This document shows, one piece after another, positions 6,261-13,320 of a stretch of DNA of 38,015 nt; within the stretch, counting starts at the first letter, position 1; each line of letters opens with the position of its first letter. The notes under the pieces are model-generated. The model saw nothing but the letters and a program-made list of their open reading frames with translations, ran no database searches and had not been told where the DNA came from. A program made the position numbers and the translations under genes. The stretch is from a virus, in IMG/VR virus record IMGVR_UViG_3300035670_000622, positions 1 through 38,015 of that record. One strand, given 5' to 3'.

Positions 6261-7624
6261 TGTTTTAAAAACCTCCTCATATAATCATATTTTGACGGTA
6301 TTTCTATTCCAAGTTCTATACATTTGTGTATAGTCCATGAAATTTTATACCCTTTCGCAATCTGAAAAGCTTGCATATCTGCAAATGTTTTAATTTTCAA
6401 ATAGTGTTTATACGGTTTATTTGATAACATATTTTTTCTTGTGATTTCCTGCAATTCCATTTCTATTATTTTTTTCTTTTGTGCTTCAACTTCTTTTGAG
6501 AAAAATTCATATCTACAGTAAGTGCATAATCTAACATTTACCGGCAAACAAGCAAAACATTCTGGACATTCTTTTATTTTTACTTGCGATTTCTTTTTTT
6601 TCTTTTTTGTCTCTAAACTCCATTCCCTGTCTTCATCAGGAAATCCATGTTCAAAAACATTTCCTACATGGTCAATAATAATTGCATGTTTGTTTTCTTT
6701 ATATCTCATACTCCTCATTGATTGTTGTATATATAGCGTTAATGATTTGGTAGGACGTAGTAATATTATACATTCACAGTCAGGTACATCAAATCCCTCT
6801 CCAAATAGGTCTACATTACACAAAACAGTTATTTCACCATTCCTAAATTTATCTATAATATCTTTTCTTTCAGCTTTAGAAGAATTTCCGTCAAGGTGTG
6901 CTGCAACTATACCATTTTCATTGAACTCTTTTGATGTCTCTTTGCTTGATACTACACTGGAGCAATAAACTATAGTTTTTTTACCCATTGCAATTTTTTG
7001 ATAATTCTTAATCGTTTCGCCATATATAACGTTTTCTTCCATCAAAGAAGCAAGGTCATCTTGTTTGTAATCTCCACGACTTACTTTAATGTCTGATGCA
7101 TCTGCTAAACGCTTACTATAAACTGTAAAAGTTGATAAATATTTATTTTCTATCAGCCAAGTAACTGATACTCCCTCTACCATAGATTCGTAAACCTTGC
7201 CTAATCCACCTTCATTCATTCTCATTGGGGTAGCCGTAAATCCTAGTCTAATAGCGTTTGGAAAATAATCATAAATATCTGTATACGTTTTTGCTAAACA
7301 GTGATGATTTTCGTCCGTAATTATTATCTGAGGTTCATACATATCTTTTAATCTTCTTGTTACTGTTTGAACCATTCCAATATCGCATAAATTAAAGTCT
7401 ACACCACACTTCGCAAATGTTTCTTCTATTTGTTCGCAAAGTTCTTTTCTATGTACTAAAAACAAAACCCTATTACCTTTTAAAGTTGCCATTTTACTAA
7501 TCATAGCCTGAATGATGCTCTTGCCACCACCACAACCAAGAACCACACATATTGATTTTTTACCGTCTAATATTTCTTTTTTTACATTGTTTATAATGTC
7601 TTTCTGATATTGTCTTAGCTCCAT
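6257..7624 (-). CDS. DEAD/H-box superfamily 2 helicase
   Basis: This 455-residue SF2 helicase has Walker A GCGGGKS (residues 30-36), a DExH-type motif II DENHH (near 104) and motif III FTATPMR (near 129). The C-terminal RecA domain carries VYCSSV, the ribosome-like HLDGNSSKAERKDII segment and motif VI QQSMRSMR. A four-cysteine ribbon (CPECFACLPV, then CTYC) lies near residues 355-375. It probably unwinds or remodels DNA during phage replication or recombination. Downstream it is coupled to the VRR-NUC nuclease, a common phage pairing. The start at 7624 follows a GGTGAT ribosome site. Confidence 0.92.
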   Translation of the reverse strand: MELRQYQKDIINNVKKEILDGKKSICVVLGCGGGKSIIQAMISKMATLKGNRVLFLVHRKELCEQIEETFAKCGVDFNLCDIGMVQTVTRRLKDMYEPQIIITDENHHCLAKTYTDIYDYFPNAIRLGFTATPMRMNEGGLGKVYESMVEGVSVTWLIENKYLSTFTVYSKRLADASDIKVSRGDYKQDDLASLMEENVIYGETIKNYQKIAMGKKTIVYCSSVVSSKETSKEFNENGIVAAHLDGNSSKAERKDIIDKFRNGEITVLCNVDLFGEGFDVPDCECIILLRPTKSLTLYIQQSMRSMRYKENKHAIIIDHVGNVFEHGFPDEDREWSLETKKKKKKSQVKIKECPECFACLPVNVRLCTYCRYEFFSKEVEAQKKKIIEMELQEITRKNMLSNKPYKHYLKIKTFADMQAFQIAKGYKISWTIHKCIELGIEIPSKYDYMRRFLKQ

Positions 7625-7628
7625 ATAA

Positions 7629-7847
7629 TCACCATGACCATAATTTATTTTTATTAACTACTGCATAACCATCTTTTATTTTAAAATATGAGTCTTCTTT
7701 GATTCCGTCAAAGTAATGTTCATGGAAATAATAATTATCAGTATCCTCATTCTCACAAAAACCCTGTTCTAATAATATTTTTGACAATACCCTACCATTT
7801 AATCTTTTTAATGGGATATTAATCTGTGGATTGTTAAATTTTCTCAT
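7629..7847 (-). CDS. Hypothetical protein, 72 aa
   Basis: An AAGGAGGGT ribosome site precedes the ATG at 7847. The sequence is aromatic and charged (YYFHEHYFDGIKEDSYFKI), probably a small alpha/beta protein. It is the first gene after the iteron-like region and lies 4 nt before the helicase gene. The family is unknown. Confidence 0.65.
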   Translation of the reverse strand: MRKFNNPQINIPLKRLNGRVLSKILLEQGFCENEDTDNYYFHEHYFDGIKEDSYFKIKDGYAVVNKNKLWSW

Positions 7848-7892
7848 TTTTTACCCTCCTTTTAACATTATATGTAATTTATCACTTAAAAA

Positions 7893-8170
7893 ACTAACAT
7901 TTTATATCATTTGCTAACGCTTACTAACGTTACGTTATACCGTCTAATAAGCATGAATACTTGCTTACTAACATTCTAACATTTTTTTGTGTTTAATATA
8001 TCTTATAGAAAGTGTCATAAAAAAAATAAATTAATCTTTTTTATATATCTCCTATATATATATTATATTTATGTTAGTTATGTTAGTAATGTTAGTTATA
8101 TATATATAAGCCTTGCTATTACTAAGTTTTAAAAACTAACATCTTACTAACATTTTTTACTCATGTTAGT
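7893..8170. repeat. Iteron-like ACTAACAT array, candidate replication origin
   Basis: Within 278 bp there are eight exact ACTAACAT/ATGTTAGT copies: 7893, 7967, 8071, 8080, 8089, 8135, 8146 and 8163. There are also near copies at 7923 and 7975. Three lie in tandem every 9 bp (8071-8096). They flank a very AT-rich segment (8030-8070, 8096-8108). The array fills the gap of about 320 bp between the DUF927 helicase and the next gene and covers the helicase stop codon. Iterons plus an AT-rich unwinding region beside primase and helicase genes suggest an origin; an operator array is the alternative. Confidence 0.55.
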
Positions 8171-9974
8171 AAAAAGGATTTTCGATAATACCATCATCTT
8201 CTTCTGGTAAGTTAAATAATATAAAATTAGTGCTTACACCGTTTATTTTGCTTCCATGGATAAATCTATTTTGACTGTTTAATTCTATGTACTTATTATC
8301 TAACCATTTCTTTTTACAAGCTTCAAAATCAAAACTATCTTCTTTCAACTTTTTATTTAAAACATCTTTGTTAAAATAAACTTGCCCATTATTTTTTAAT
8401 TTCCCCCAAACTTCTCTATCTTTGTCGGTAAATTTATTGATATTAGCAGAAATTAATGATATAACATATTCATAAGCACGCTCAGTTACATCTATAGATT
8501 TGCTGTCAAATAAGAACTTGAATGTATCTTTAACTTTCATAGGTTCGTCTTTGAATAAATAAGTGCTAGATATTCTATCAGCTAAGACTATTAAAGCCAT
8601 TGACATTATTTGTTTATTAGATGAATCTGTTTTGTCTTCAAATTCTTTTAATATTTCTTCATATTCTTTTTTTAAATCAATCTTTTTAATTATTTTTATA
8701 AATTCCCTTCCGACATTACCAAAATTATTTTTTACAAAATCTACAACTTCTTGTCCCGGTAAATCTATTACAGGGTATTGACATTCAGCTTGGATTACCC
8801 TGTTAAAAGCACCACCTCCAGAATTAGAAGAGACTATAGGTTCTTCACCATTTAGCAGGAAGGAACAGTTCCAACTTTTTGTTTCATTAACTTTGTCATA
8901 GCTCATTCTTGCTCTGTCTATTCCCTCAGTTATTCTCATAATCATTTTGTCATAATTCCCAAAATTAGTTTTAATGTTTTGTAGTTCATTTCCTGCAAAA
9001 GGTATATTGTTTAAAAATCCTGCAATTGCTAACATGCTGTTTTGAGTCATATTCAAAGTTTTAACAAGTCGTCCTTTATCAGGATTTCCCCAAATACTCA
9101 TAGCAACTATAAGACTTACAGTTTTATAGCTTCCAGTACCTCCCCAAAGATGGAATATAAAAGGCAATGCTCCTACCTTCTCAATTAAAGGACTTGCGAA
9201 ACTTGAAGCTAATGCCATCCTAAACAGTATATTTTTTTTTAAAGGTTTTACGTAATCAATCCAATCTTTTAATTCACCTTTTGGAGATTGCAAAGCATCA
9301 AACATATATTTATGATCTTTTTCTCCATCAAATTTAATATCTGAATCGTAAGGCAAGAAATTTTCGTTAACCCATCCCATTTTTGATGTGCTTTTGTAGT
9401 AAGGTATAATTGATTCATCATTCAACGTTAAACAGTCGTAAAAATAATCAACTATGTTTTTTGCATTGCTAGAAGTAATATCTATTCCTTGATTAGATAG
9501 TTCAACAGCCTTGTGATTTACTGATATTGTTGATTTATCACAAATTAATTCATGCCATTTATTGAATCTGAAATAATTTAATTTTATTTTTTCAATTCCA
9601 GTATCAATATTTTTATATATTTCATTAGGAACTATCATCATTCTGCTTGCTTCAACCAAATCAACATTGCCAGTATCATAGTTTGGGACTTGTTTAAATA
9701 TACCTTGTGTTGTTGCTTTCCATGAACCGGTACAGATTAAGTCAAATTTTTCATCATTGAATCTACAAAAATTTTCATAATTCATTTTCTTATTTACTTC
9801 GGTTTTGTTTTTTTGAGAAAATTTACTATCAAATTCCCTTGTTACATTTAGTTTTTTTGCATGATTCCGATACTCAAAATAAATTTCATTTTTTTCACCA
9901 CTGCAAGCTTTATACAACCAGTTTATATTTTTTTCTTGTAATATTTCATGTTGAGATAGTTCTTGTATATTCAC
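8166..9974 (-). CDS. DUF927-type replicative helicase/ATPase
   Basis: This 602-residue protein has a P-loop WGGTGSYKT near residue 280 inside the context HLWGGTGSYKTVSLIVA, followed by MSIWGNPDKG. This is typical of DUF927 phage and plasmid primase-helicases, whose Walker A often departs from GKT as here (YKT). A SNSGGGAFNR arginine-finger-like segment lies near residue 385, and the C-terminus looks like a winged helix. The GTG start at 9974 follows AAGGAG. It lies 7 nt after the CHC2 primase gene, so the two form a split primase-helicase, probably acting at the adjacent origin candidate. Confidence 0.85.
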   Translation of the reverse strand: MNIQELSQHEILQEKNINWLYKACSGEKNEIYFEYRNHAKKLNVTREFDSKFSQKNKTEVNKKMNYENFCRFNDEKFDLICTGSWKATTQGIFKQVPNYDTGNVDLVEASRMMIVPNEIYKNIDTGIEKIKLNYFRFNKWHELICDKSTISVNHKAVELSNQGIDITSSNAKNIVDYFYDCLTLNDESIIPYYKSTSKMGWVNENFLPYDSDIKFDGEKDHKYMFDALQSPKGELKDWIDYVKPLKKNILFRMALASSFASPLIEKVGALPFIFHLWGGTGSYKTVSLIVAMSIWGNPDKGRLVKTLNMTQNSMLAIAGFLNNIPFAGNELQNIKTNFGNYDKMIMRITEGIDRARMSYDKVNETKSWNCSFLLNGEEPIVSSNSGGGAFNRVIQAECQYPVIDLPGQEVVDFVKNNFGNVGREFIKIIKKIDLKKEYEEILKEFEDKTDSSNKQIMSMALIVLADRISSTYLFKDEPMKVKDTFKFLFDSKSIDVTERAYEYVISLISANINKFTDKDREVWGKLKNNGQVYFNKDVLNKKLKEDSFDFEACKKKWLDNKYIELNSQNRFIHGSKINGVSTNFILFNLPEEDDGIIENPFY

Positions 9975-9981
9975 TTTCGTA

Positions 9982-10485
9982 TCAACTCCTTCCGTATTGG
10001 TCTAGCCATGCCTCGGCGTCTGCATTTCTCAAAATTGCTTCTGCTTGTCTATCTTTTATCTCTCCCTGAATAGTTGATATTATTGATTTTGTTATTTTGT
10101 ATTCTAGTAGATGCCATTCCCAAATCATTTTTTCTAGTATTTCTTTTCTCTTTCGCCCTTCTTGTTGTTCTTTCAATTTTTTTATCTGTGTTGCATCAGG
10201 TTTTTTTTCCGTCAAGCCAAGTCCGAAATCATTACTCAGCCTTACAATAGCCTGTCCGAAATTTATTTTAAAAAGATTCATTGCAAAATCTATTACACTA
10301 CCCGACACATTACATCCAAAACAAGCAAATCCTCTGCGACCTTGATATATACGCAAACTTCCTGTCTTGTCTTGATGGAATGGGAATGGACACTTCGCAA
10401 ATCCTCTACGGTCTGTTTCTATGCCGTACAATGATGCTACTTGCTCCATAGTTACCGACTCTCTAACTATCCTTGCCTTGTCCAT
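9982..10485 (-). CDS. CHC2 zinc-finger DNA primase, N-terminal domain only
   Basis: This 167-residue protein has a DnaG-type CHC2 zinc finger: KCPFPFHQDK (Cys 32, His 37) and FACFGCNVSG (Cys 55, 58). There is no TOPRIM domain, so it is the DNA-binding half of a split primase, with the helicase encoded next. The preferred ATG at 10485 sits 6 nt after AGGAGG. An upstream ATG at 10509 lacks such a site. The start lies inside the preceding small gene, in another frame. Confidence 0.9.
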   Translation of the reverse strand: MDKARIVRESVTMEQVASLYGIETDRRGFAKCPFPFHQDKTGSLRIYQGRRGFACFGCNVSGSVIDFAMNLFKINFGQAIVRLSNDFGLGLTEKKPDATQIKKLKEQQEGRKRKEILEKMIWEWHLLEYKITKSIISTIQGEIKDRQAEAILRNADAEAWLDQYGRS

Positions 10486-10624
10486 CGCTTGCCTCCTGCT
10501 TTGCTTCATATGTTTTAACTAATATATCAAGCATCTTTCCAAGAAACCTTCCCTCTTTACTTGCTATCTTCTGAAACTCTTTCCAAGTATCTTCGTCAAC
10601 TCTAAGCATTTTATTAGCGACCAT
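10463..10624 (-). CDS. Small RHH-like protein, 53 aa
   Basis: The ATG at 10624 follows AAGGAGTG. MLRVDEDTWKEFQKIASKEG, followed by a helix GKMLDILVKTYEAKQE, resembles a ribbon-helix-helix (CopG/Arc) DNA-binding fold: one strand and two helices. It is the first gene after the promoter at 10688-10660 and overlaps the primase start by 23 nt, so it could autoregulate the primase operon. Its role is inferred from fold and position. Confidence 0.65.
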   Translation of the reverse strand: MVANKMLRVDEDTWKEFQKIASKEGRFLGKMLDILVKTYEAKQEASDGQGKDS

Positions 10625-10659
10625 CTTTATCACTCCTTATATTTTTTAGGTACATTACT

Positions 10660-10688
10660 ATTATATATAAATTATTTACATTTGTCAA
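10660..10688 (-). promoter_or_regulatory. Promoter of the primase operon
   Basis: On the minus strand TTGACA (10688-10683), a spacer of exactly 17 nt and TATAAT (10665-10660) give a fully consensus promoter. It lies 36 nt before the RHH-like gene. The upstream operon's terminator at 10743-10765 isolates it, so it is probably the start of the replication transcript. Confidence 0.85.
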
Positions 10689-10742
10689 TAAACTTGCATA
10701 AAAAATAAAAAAATTGCATATACTATTTAGTTAATTTTGCAC

Positions 10743-10765
10743 AAAAAAAAGAACCTTACGGCTCT
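10743..10765 (-). terminator. Intrinsic terminator of the methyltransferase operon
   Basis: On the minus strand AGAGCC, a GTAA loop and GGTTCT (one G-U pair) are followed by eight T. The stop codon of the last gene falls in the loop (10756-10758). It separates this operon from the primase promoter downstream. Confidence 0.75.
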
Positions 10766-10845
10766 CTTTTCTTCTTTGTCAATCTAAAATCAAGTGCTAT
10801 ACATGATATTGTTACTATAAATAGCCATGCTAAAAAATATTCCAT
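10756..10845 (-). CDS. Tiny membrane peptide, 29 aa
   Basis: The ATG at 10845 overlaps the TGA of the upstream gene and follows GAGGG. One hydrophobic segment (EYFLAWLFIVTISCIALDF) is followed by a basic tail (RLTKKKREP), so it would be a single-pass peptide with its tail in the cytoplasm. The short length makes it uncertain, but the ribosome site and coupling support it. Confidence 0.5.
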   Translation of the reverse strand: MEYFLAWLFIVTISCIALDFRLTKKKREP

Positions 10846-11066
10846 CAAGTACCCTCGCTTTCTGTTAATTTGACATATTCGCAATCTTTTGTATGATTTC
10901 TTTCAAGACAAAATTCACAAACGTTTAACTTTTTATGAGTATGTGCCGTAAATGGTATGCAAGTTTTTAATGCTTCTCTCAATCGGTTATTCTCTTCCTT
11001 CAATCTCTCCAACTCTTTAAGTCCAATCAAAACGCAAGGTATTTCACCTTTATATTTATTAACCAT
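10845..11066 (-). CDS. Small coiled-coil protein with a Cys/His cluster
   Basis: This protein of about 73 residues starts at the ATG at 11066, after AGAGGA. A helical stretch (LKELERLKEENNRLREALK) is a short coiled coil. It is followed by a Cys/His cluster: TAHTHKKLNVCEFCLERNH, then a final DCEYVK, which could bind zinc. It starts 1 nt after the previous gene. The function is unknown. Confidence 0.65.
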   Translation of the reverse strand: MVNKYKGEIPCVLIGLKELERLKEENNRLREALKTCIPFTAHTHKKLNVCEFCLERNHTKDCEYVKLTESEGT

Positions 11067-11067
11067 T

Positions 11068-11298
11068 TTATTTATCCTCTCTTTCTTTTGAAGTGCAAAA
11101 CTTACAACCATATTTTACTTGTATTACAGGATTAAATTCCTTCCAATCTAGTCTTTTTAGTTCATTTTCTTTGTCATATAATCTTTTTAGTTCATATCTA
11201 TCAACCCAAATTTCATGCCAAAAAGCTCTTTTGTATAAACTATAAATACCCCACCATGAAAAAGCTGTCATTAATCCTGCTAAAAAATCAAAATTCAT
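11068..11298 (-). CDS. Small membrane-anchored protein, 76 aa
   Basis: The ATG at 11298 follows GGAGGG. A single N-terminal hydrophobic segment (FLAGLMTAFSWWGIYSLY, residues 5-22) is followed by a charged helix and a C-terminal GCKFCTS cysteine pair. It is probably a membrane-tethered soluble tail. It lies between the YdjM-like and coiled-coil genes in one operon. The family is unknown. Confidence 0.65.
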   Translation of the reverse strand: MNFDFLAGLMTAFSWWGIYSLYKRAFWHEIWVDRYELKRLYDKENELKRLDWKEFNPVIQVKYGCKFCTSKEREDK

Positions 11299-11309
11299 TA
11301 TTTACCCTC

Positions 11310-11825
11310 CTACATCGGTTTAGTTATATTAGCAATCAACTTTGTTGTATAAGTGTTAATATTTTGTATATGCTCCTTCGGTATGTATCTAATAAGCCTA
11401 TACTCGTCAAATATATCCTTGCCTATTACATAGCAAATGCCAATCCATAATCCAACGAATATTATCTGTTCTCCTGAGCTGCTGCATGTAATCCCAAGTG
11501 CATATGTTCCAAAGTCTAATACTAAGTGAGTCAATCCACCTATTCCCACCCACCAACACACCTCGTTCTGAAAATAATAATGTGCAATGATAAACAGTAA
11601 TGGCAACATCATGTGAGTAAATCCCCTGTGTTTTGTTAGCTTGTCCACAATCCATGCCACTGGTGGGAATATCTGAGCAGGGTCACTTTTCTTTGTATCA
11701 AGGTCTGGCATGAGCGAACCCATGCCAACCCCTGTTAAAACCATATATGCATCTGCTGACGGATTAAACTTTAATATGATTAATCCTGTGAGTAGCCCTA
11801 ACGCCATGTGAGTTTTACTTGTCAT
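11310..11825 (-). CDS. YdjM/DUF457-like membrane-bound metal-dependent hydrolase
   Basis: This 171-residue multipass membrane protein has the YdjM/DUF457 signature: TKTH-type start (MTSKTHMALG), then GSLMPDLDTKKSD with the metal aspartates, KHRGFTHMMLP (HRGxTH), and GLTHLVLDFGT. Four or more hydrophobic segments fit the family. Homologues are proposed to be inner-membrane hydrolases that alter envelope or lipid properties, and some phages carry them. Its start overlaps the end of the methyltransferase gene by 11 nt in a segment that also occurs at the methyltransferase start. Confidence 0.85.
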   Translation of the reverse strand: MTSKTHMALGLLTGLIILKFNPSADAYMVLTGVGMGSLMPDLDTKKSDPAQIFPPVAWIVDKLTKHRGFTHMMLPLLFIIAHYYFQNEVCWWVGIGGLTHLVLDFGTYALGITCSSSGEQIIFVGLWIGICYVIGKDIFDEYRLIRYIPKEHIQNINTYTTKLIANITKPM

Positions 11826-12879
11826 TTGAAACCTCCATCATAGTTTCAATATTATATATATAGTTAAATATTGGATATATTTGTTGTGGTACTATTGCAT
11901 TTCCTAAACACTTAAGTCTGTCCACCCTTGAGGGAACCCCATTAACCACTCTACCCACGTTGGGTTCAAACTCCCAGATATGTCCTTGTTCGCTATTTGT
12001 TGGGCTAGATTCCCATTCGCTTTTCCTTTGGCTAATGTTTCTGGTTTCATTGTTGTTCTCTTCCCATCGCTCGCCATTGGAGTTAAGAACCATCTCACTT
12101 GGTCTTTCAATGATATTGGCATTCCTTTTTCCAATTTCATTTCGTAACGTTCCTTGCTGCTTGCTCCCCTCCCGCAATTCGCATCTGGAGTTCTGAAGAA
12201 TTGCTGTGTTTGTTCCTCTGTCATTATTGGTTGCTTTCCGTAAACTACCAATTCCCTCAAATTCATTGAGCAATAACTTCTCCCTGGACGATTCTTCCTG
12301 TTGTGTTCCATTATTCGCTCTAATGATTTTGGCTTCATTCCTTCCATTGTATTTGGAGTGGGCAACAATGAAGACTCTTTTCCTTTCGTGCCATGCTTGG
12401 ACGGCACAAGCTGGAATAACAAACGCTTGGACGGCATAACCTTGACTTTCCAAGTTAGTACACGCATCTTCGAGACCCATATTGACGAACCCATTAACAT
12501 TCTCACCAATAACCCAAGTGGGTTTGAGTTCTGATATGACTCTAAGCATTTGAGGCCAGAGGAAACGGTTGTCATCTTTTCCTTTTCTTTTTCCGGCAAC
12601 ACTGAATGGTTGACATGGGAACCCGCCTGATAAGACTGTAATTTGTTTGTCTCCAATAATTCGTCTAACGTTATCTGCTGAAACGTCATGTATATCCCTC
12701 CATCTTGGCACATTGGGCCAGTGTTTTTCTAATACTTTTGTCGGATAGTCAGCAAATTCAACTTGACCTATACTTTCAAATCCTGCCCATTCTGCTGCTA
12801 AATCTGCTCCACCAATTCCAGAGAATAAACTAAAATGTGATAATGTAATTGCCTTATTCTTTATAATTTTACTTGTCAT
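11815..12879 (-). CDS. DNA (cytosine-5) methyltransferase
   Basis: This 354-residue C5-methyltransferase shows motif I SLFSGIGGADLA (near 17), motif IV GGFPCQPFS with the catalytic Cys 89, motif VI GENVNG (E126), motif VIII RKRVFIVAHS (near 168) and motif X GNAIVPQQIYPIF near the C-terminus. The target-recognition region is short. It probably methylates phage DNA against host restriction. The ATG at 12879 follows GGGAGG; an in-frame start at 12942 lacks one and would run through the preceding gene. Most of the gene also encodes a second protein in another frame (12689-11904). Confidence 0.93.
   Translation of the reverse strand: MTSKIIKNKAITLSHFSLFSGIGGADLAAEWAGFESIGQVEFADYPTKVLEKHWPNVPRWRDIHDVSADNVRRIIGDKQITVLSGGFPCQPFSVAGKRKGKDDNRFLWPQMLRVISELKPTWVIGENVNGFVNMGLEDACTNLESQGYAVQAFVIPACAVQAWHERKRVFIVAHSKYNGRNEAKIIRANNGTQQEESSREKLLLNEFEGIGSLRKATNNDRGTNTAILQNSRCELREGSKQQGTLRNEIGKRNANIIERPSEMVLNSNGERWEENNNETRNISQRKSEWESSPTNSEQGHIWEFEPNVGRVVNGVPSRVDRLKCLGNAIVPQQIYPIFNYIYNIETMMEVSNDK
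11904..12689 (-). CDS. Overprinted gene nested inside the methyltransferase gene
   Basis: This is a 261-codon frame on the same strand as the methyltransferase, shifted by one base and lying wholly inside it. Its ATG (12689) is 6 nt after GGAGGG (12701-12696). These bases also encode the methyltransferase residues WRDIHD. The product looks like a real phage protein: SSGLKCLESYQNSNPLGLLV (near 44), VLTWKVKVMPSKRLLFQLVP (near 77), three L/F-x-TP segments (LLPTPN, FFRTPDAN, FLTPMASDG) and the ending SLNPTWVEWLMGFPQGW. I recall this ending from many phage proteins annotated hypothetical or methylase-related. No catalytic motif is visible; the function is unknown. A partner or target-recognition accessory of the methyltransferase is one guess. 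Confidence 0.7.
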   Translation of the reverse strand: MTFQQITLDELLETNKLQSYQAGSHVNHSVLPEKEKEKMTTVSSGLKCLESYQNSNPLGLLVRMLMGSSIWVSKMRVLTWKVKVMPSKRLLFQLVPSKHGTKGKESSLLPTPNTMEGMKPKSLERIMEHNRKNRPGRSYCSMNLRELVVYGKQPIMTEEQTQQFFRTPDANCGRGASSKERYEMKLEKGMPISLKDQVRWFLTPMASDGKRTTMKPETLAKGKANGNLAQQIANKDISGSLNPTWVEWLMGFPQGWTDLSV

Positions 12880-13012
12880 TTGAAACCTCCCATTCAGCAT
12901 TACATTCTTTACATTTGTATATTTCAACAAATATTCTGTCAAATAAGTCGATGTGGTCTAGTTCTATTGTCATTCTATGATTACACCATAATCTTTTTAA
13001 CCATTTAAACAT
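12869..13012 (-). CDS. Small zinc-ribbon-like protein, 47 aa
   Basis: The ATG at 13012 opens a 47-residue frame with a basic N-terminus (MFKWLKRLWCNHR) and IYKCKECNAEW, a CxxC pair that with Cys 10 and His 12 could bind zinc. Its last residues EVSNDK are the same as those of the methyltransferase because both ends lie in a duplicated 24-bp segment. It overlaps the methyltransferase start by 11 nt. The function is unknown. Confidence 0.6.
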   Translation of the reverse strand: MFKWLKRLWCNHRMTIELDHIDLFDRIFVEIYKCKECNAEWEVSNDK

Positions 13013-13020
13013 TCTTGTTT

Positions 13021-13296
13021 TTATCCTTTCTTTAATTCAGTTTCTATAGTTTTTAAGATTCTTTTCATTAATTTGTCAAGGATTTTATTTCTTATAGATT
13101 CTGTAATAAAATCTTGAAAATATAAACAATTTGTTGATTCTCTTACTTTTTCAAATGCGTTCATAATTCTAATATCAATTAATATTTGTTGTTCTGATAA
13201 TTGGTCAACTAGCAATGGAGCAAGTAAACCAAAATTTAACATAACTGTTTCTTTTTCAAATGCTTGATATACATTTTCATTGATCCTTTTAAACAT
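13021..13296 (-). CDS. Hypothetical helical protein, 91 aa
   Basis: The ATG at 13296 follows GAGGT. The protein is mostly helical, with a hydrophobic middle (NFGLLAPLLVDQLSEQQIL) and a basic end (LMKRILKTIETELKKG). It sits between the membrane-HTH gene and the small ribbon gene. The family is not recognised. Confidence 0.6.
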   Translation of the reverse strand: MFKRINENVYQAFEKETVMLNFGLLAPLLVDQLSEQQILIDIRIMNAFEKVRESTNCLYFQDFITESIRNKILDKLMKRILKTIETELKKG

Positions 13297-13320
13297 AATT
13301 AACGACCTCATTCCTTTATT

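Noticed and set aside
6522-6968. Antisense 148-codon ORF over the helicase gene
   Set aside because: The helicase has all its motifs in the other strand; this frame has no ribosome site or recognisable motif.
11407-11655. 82-codon alternative frame inside the YdjM-like gene
   Set aside because: It is short, its start has no clear ribosome site, and the sequence has no recognisable protein-like motifs, unlike the nested frame in the methyltransferase.
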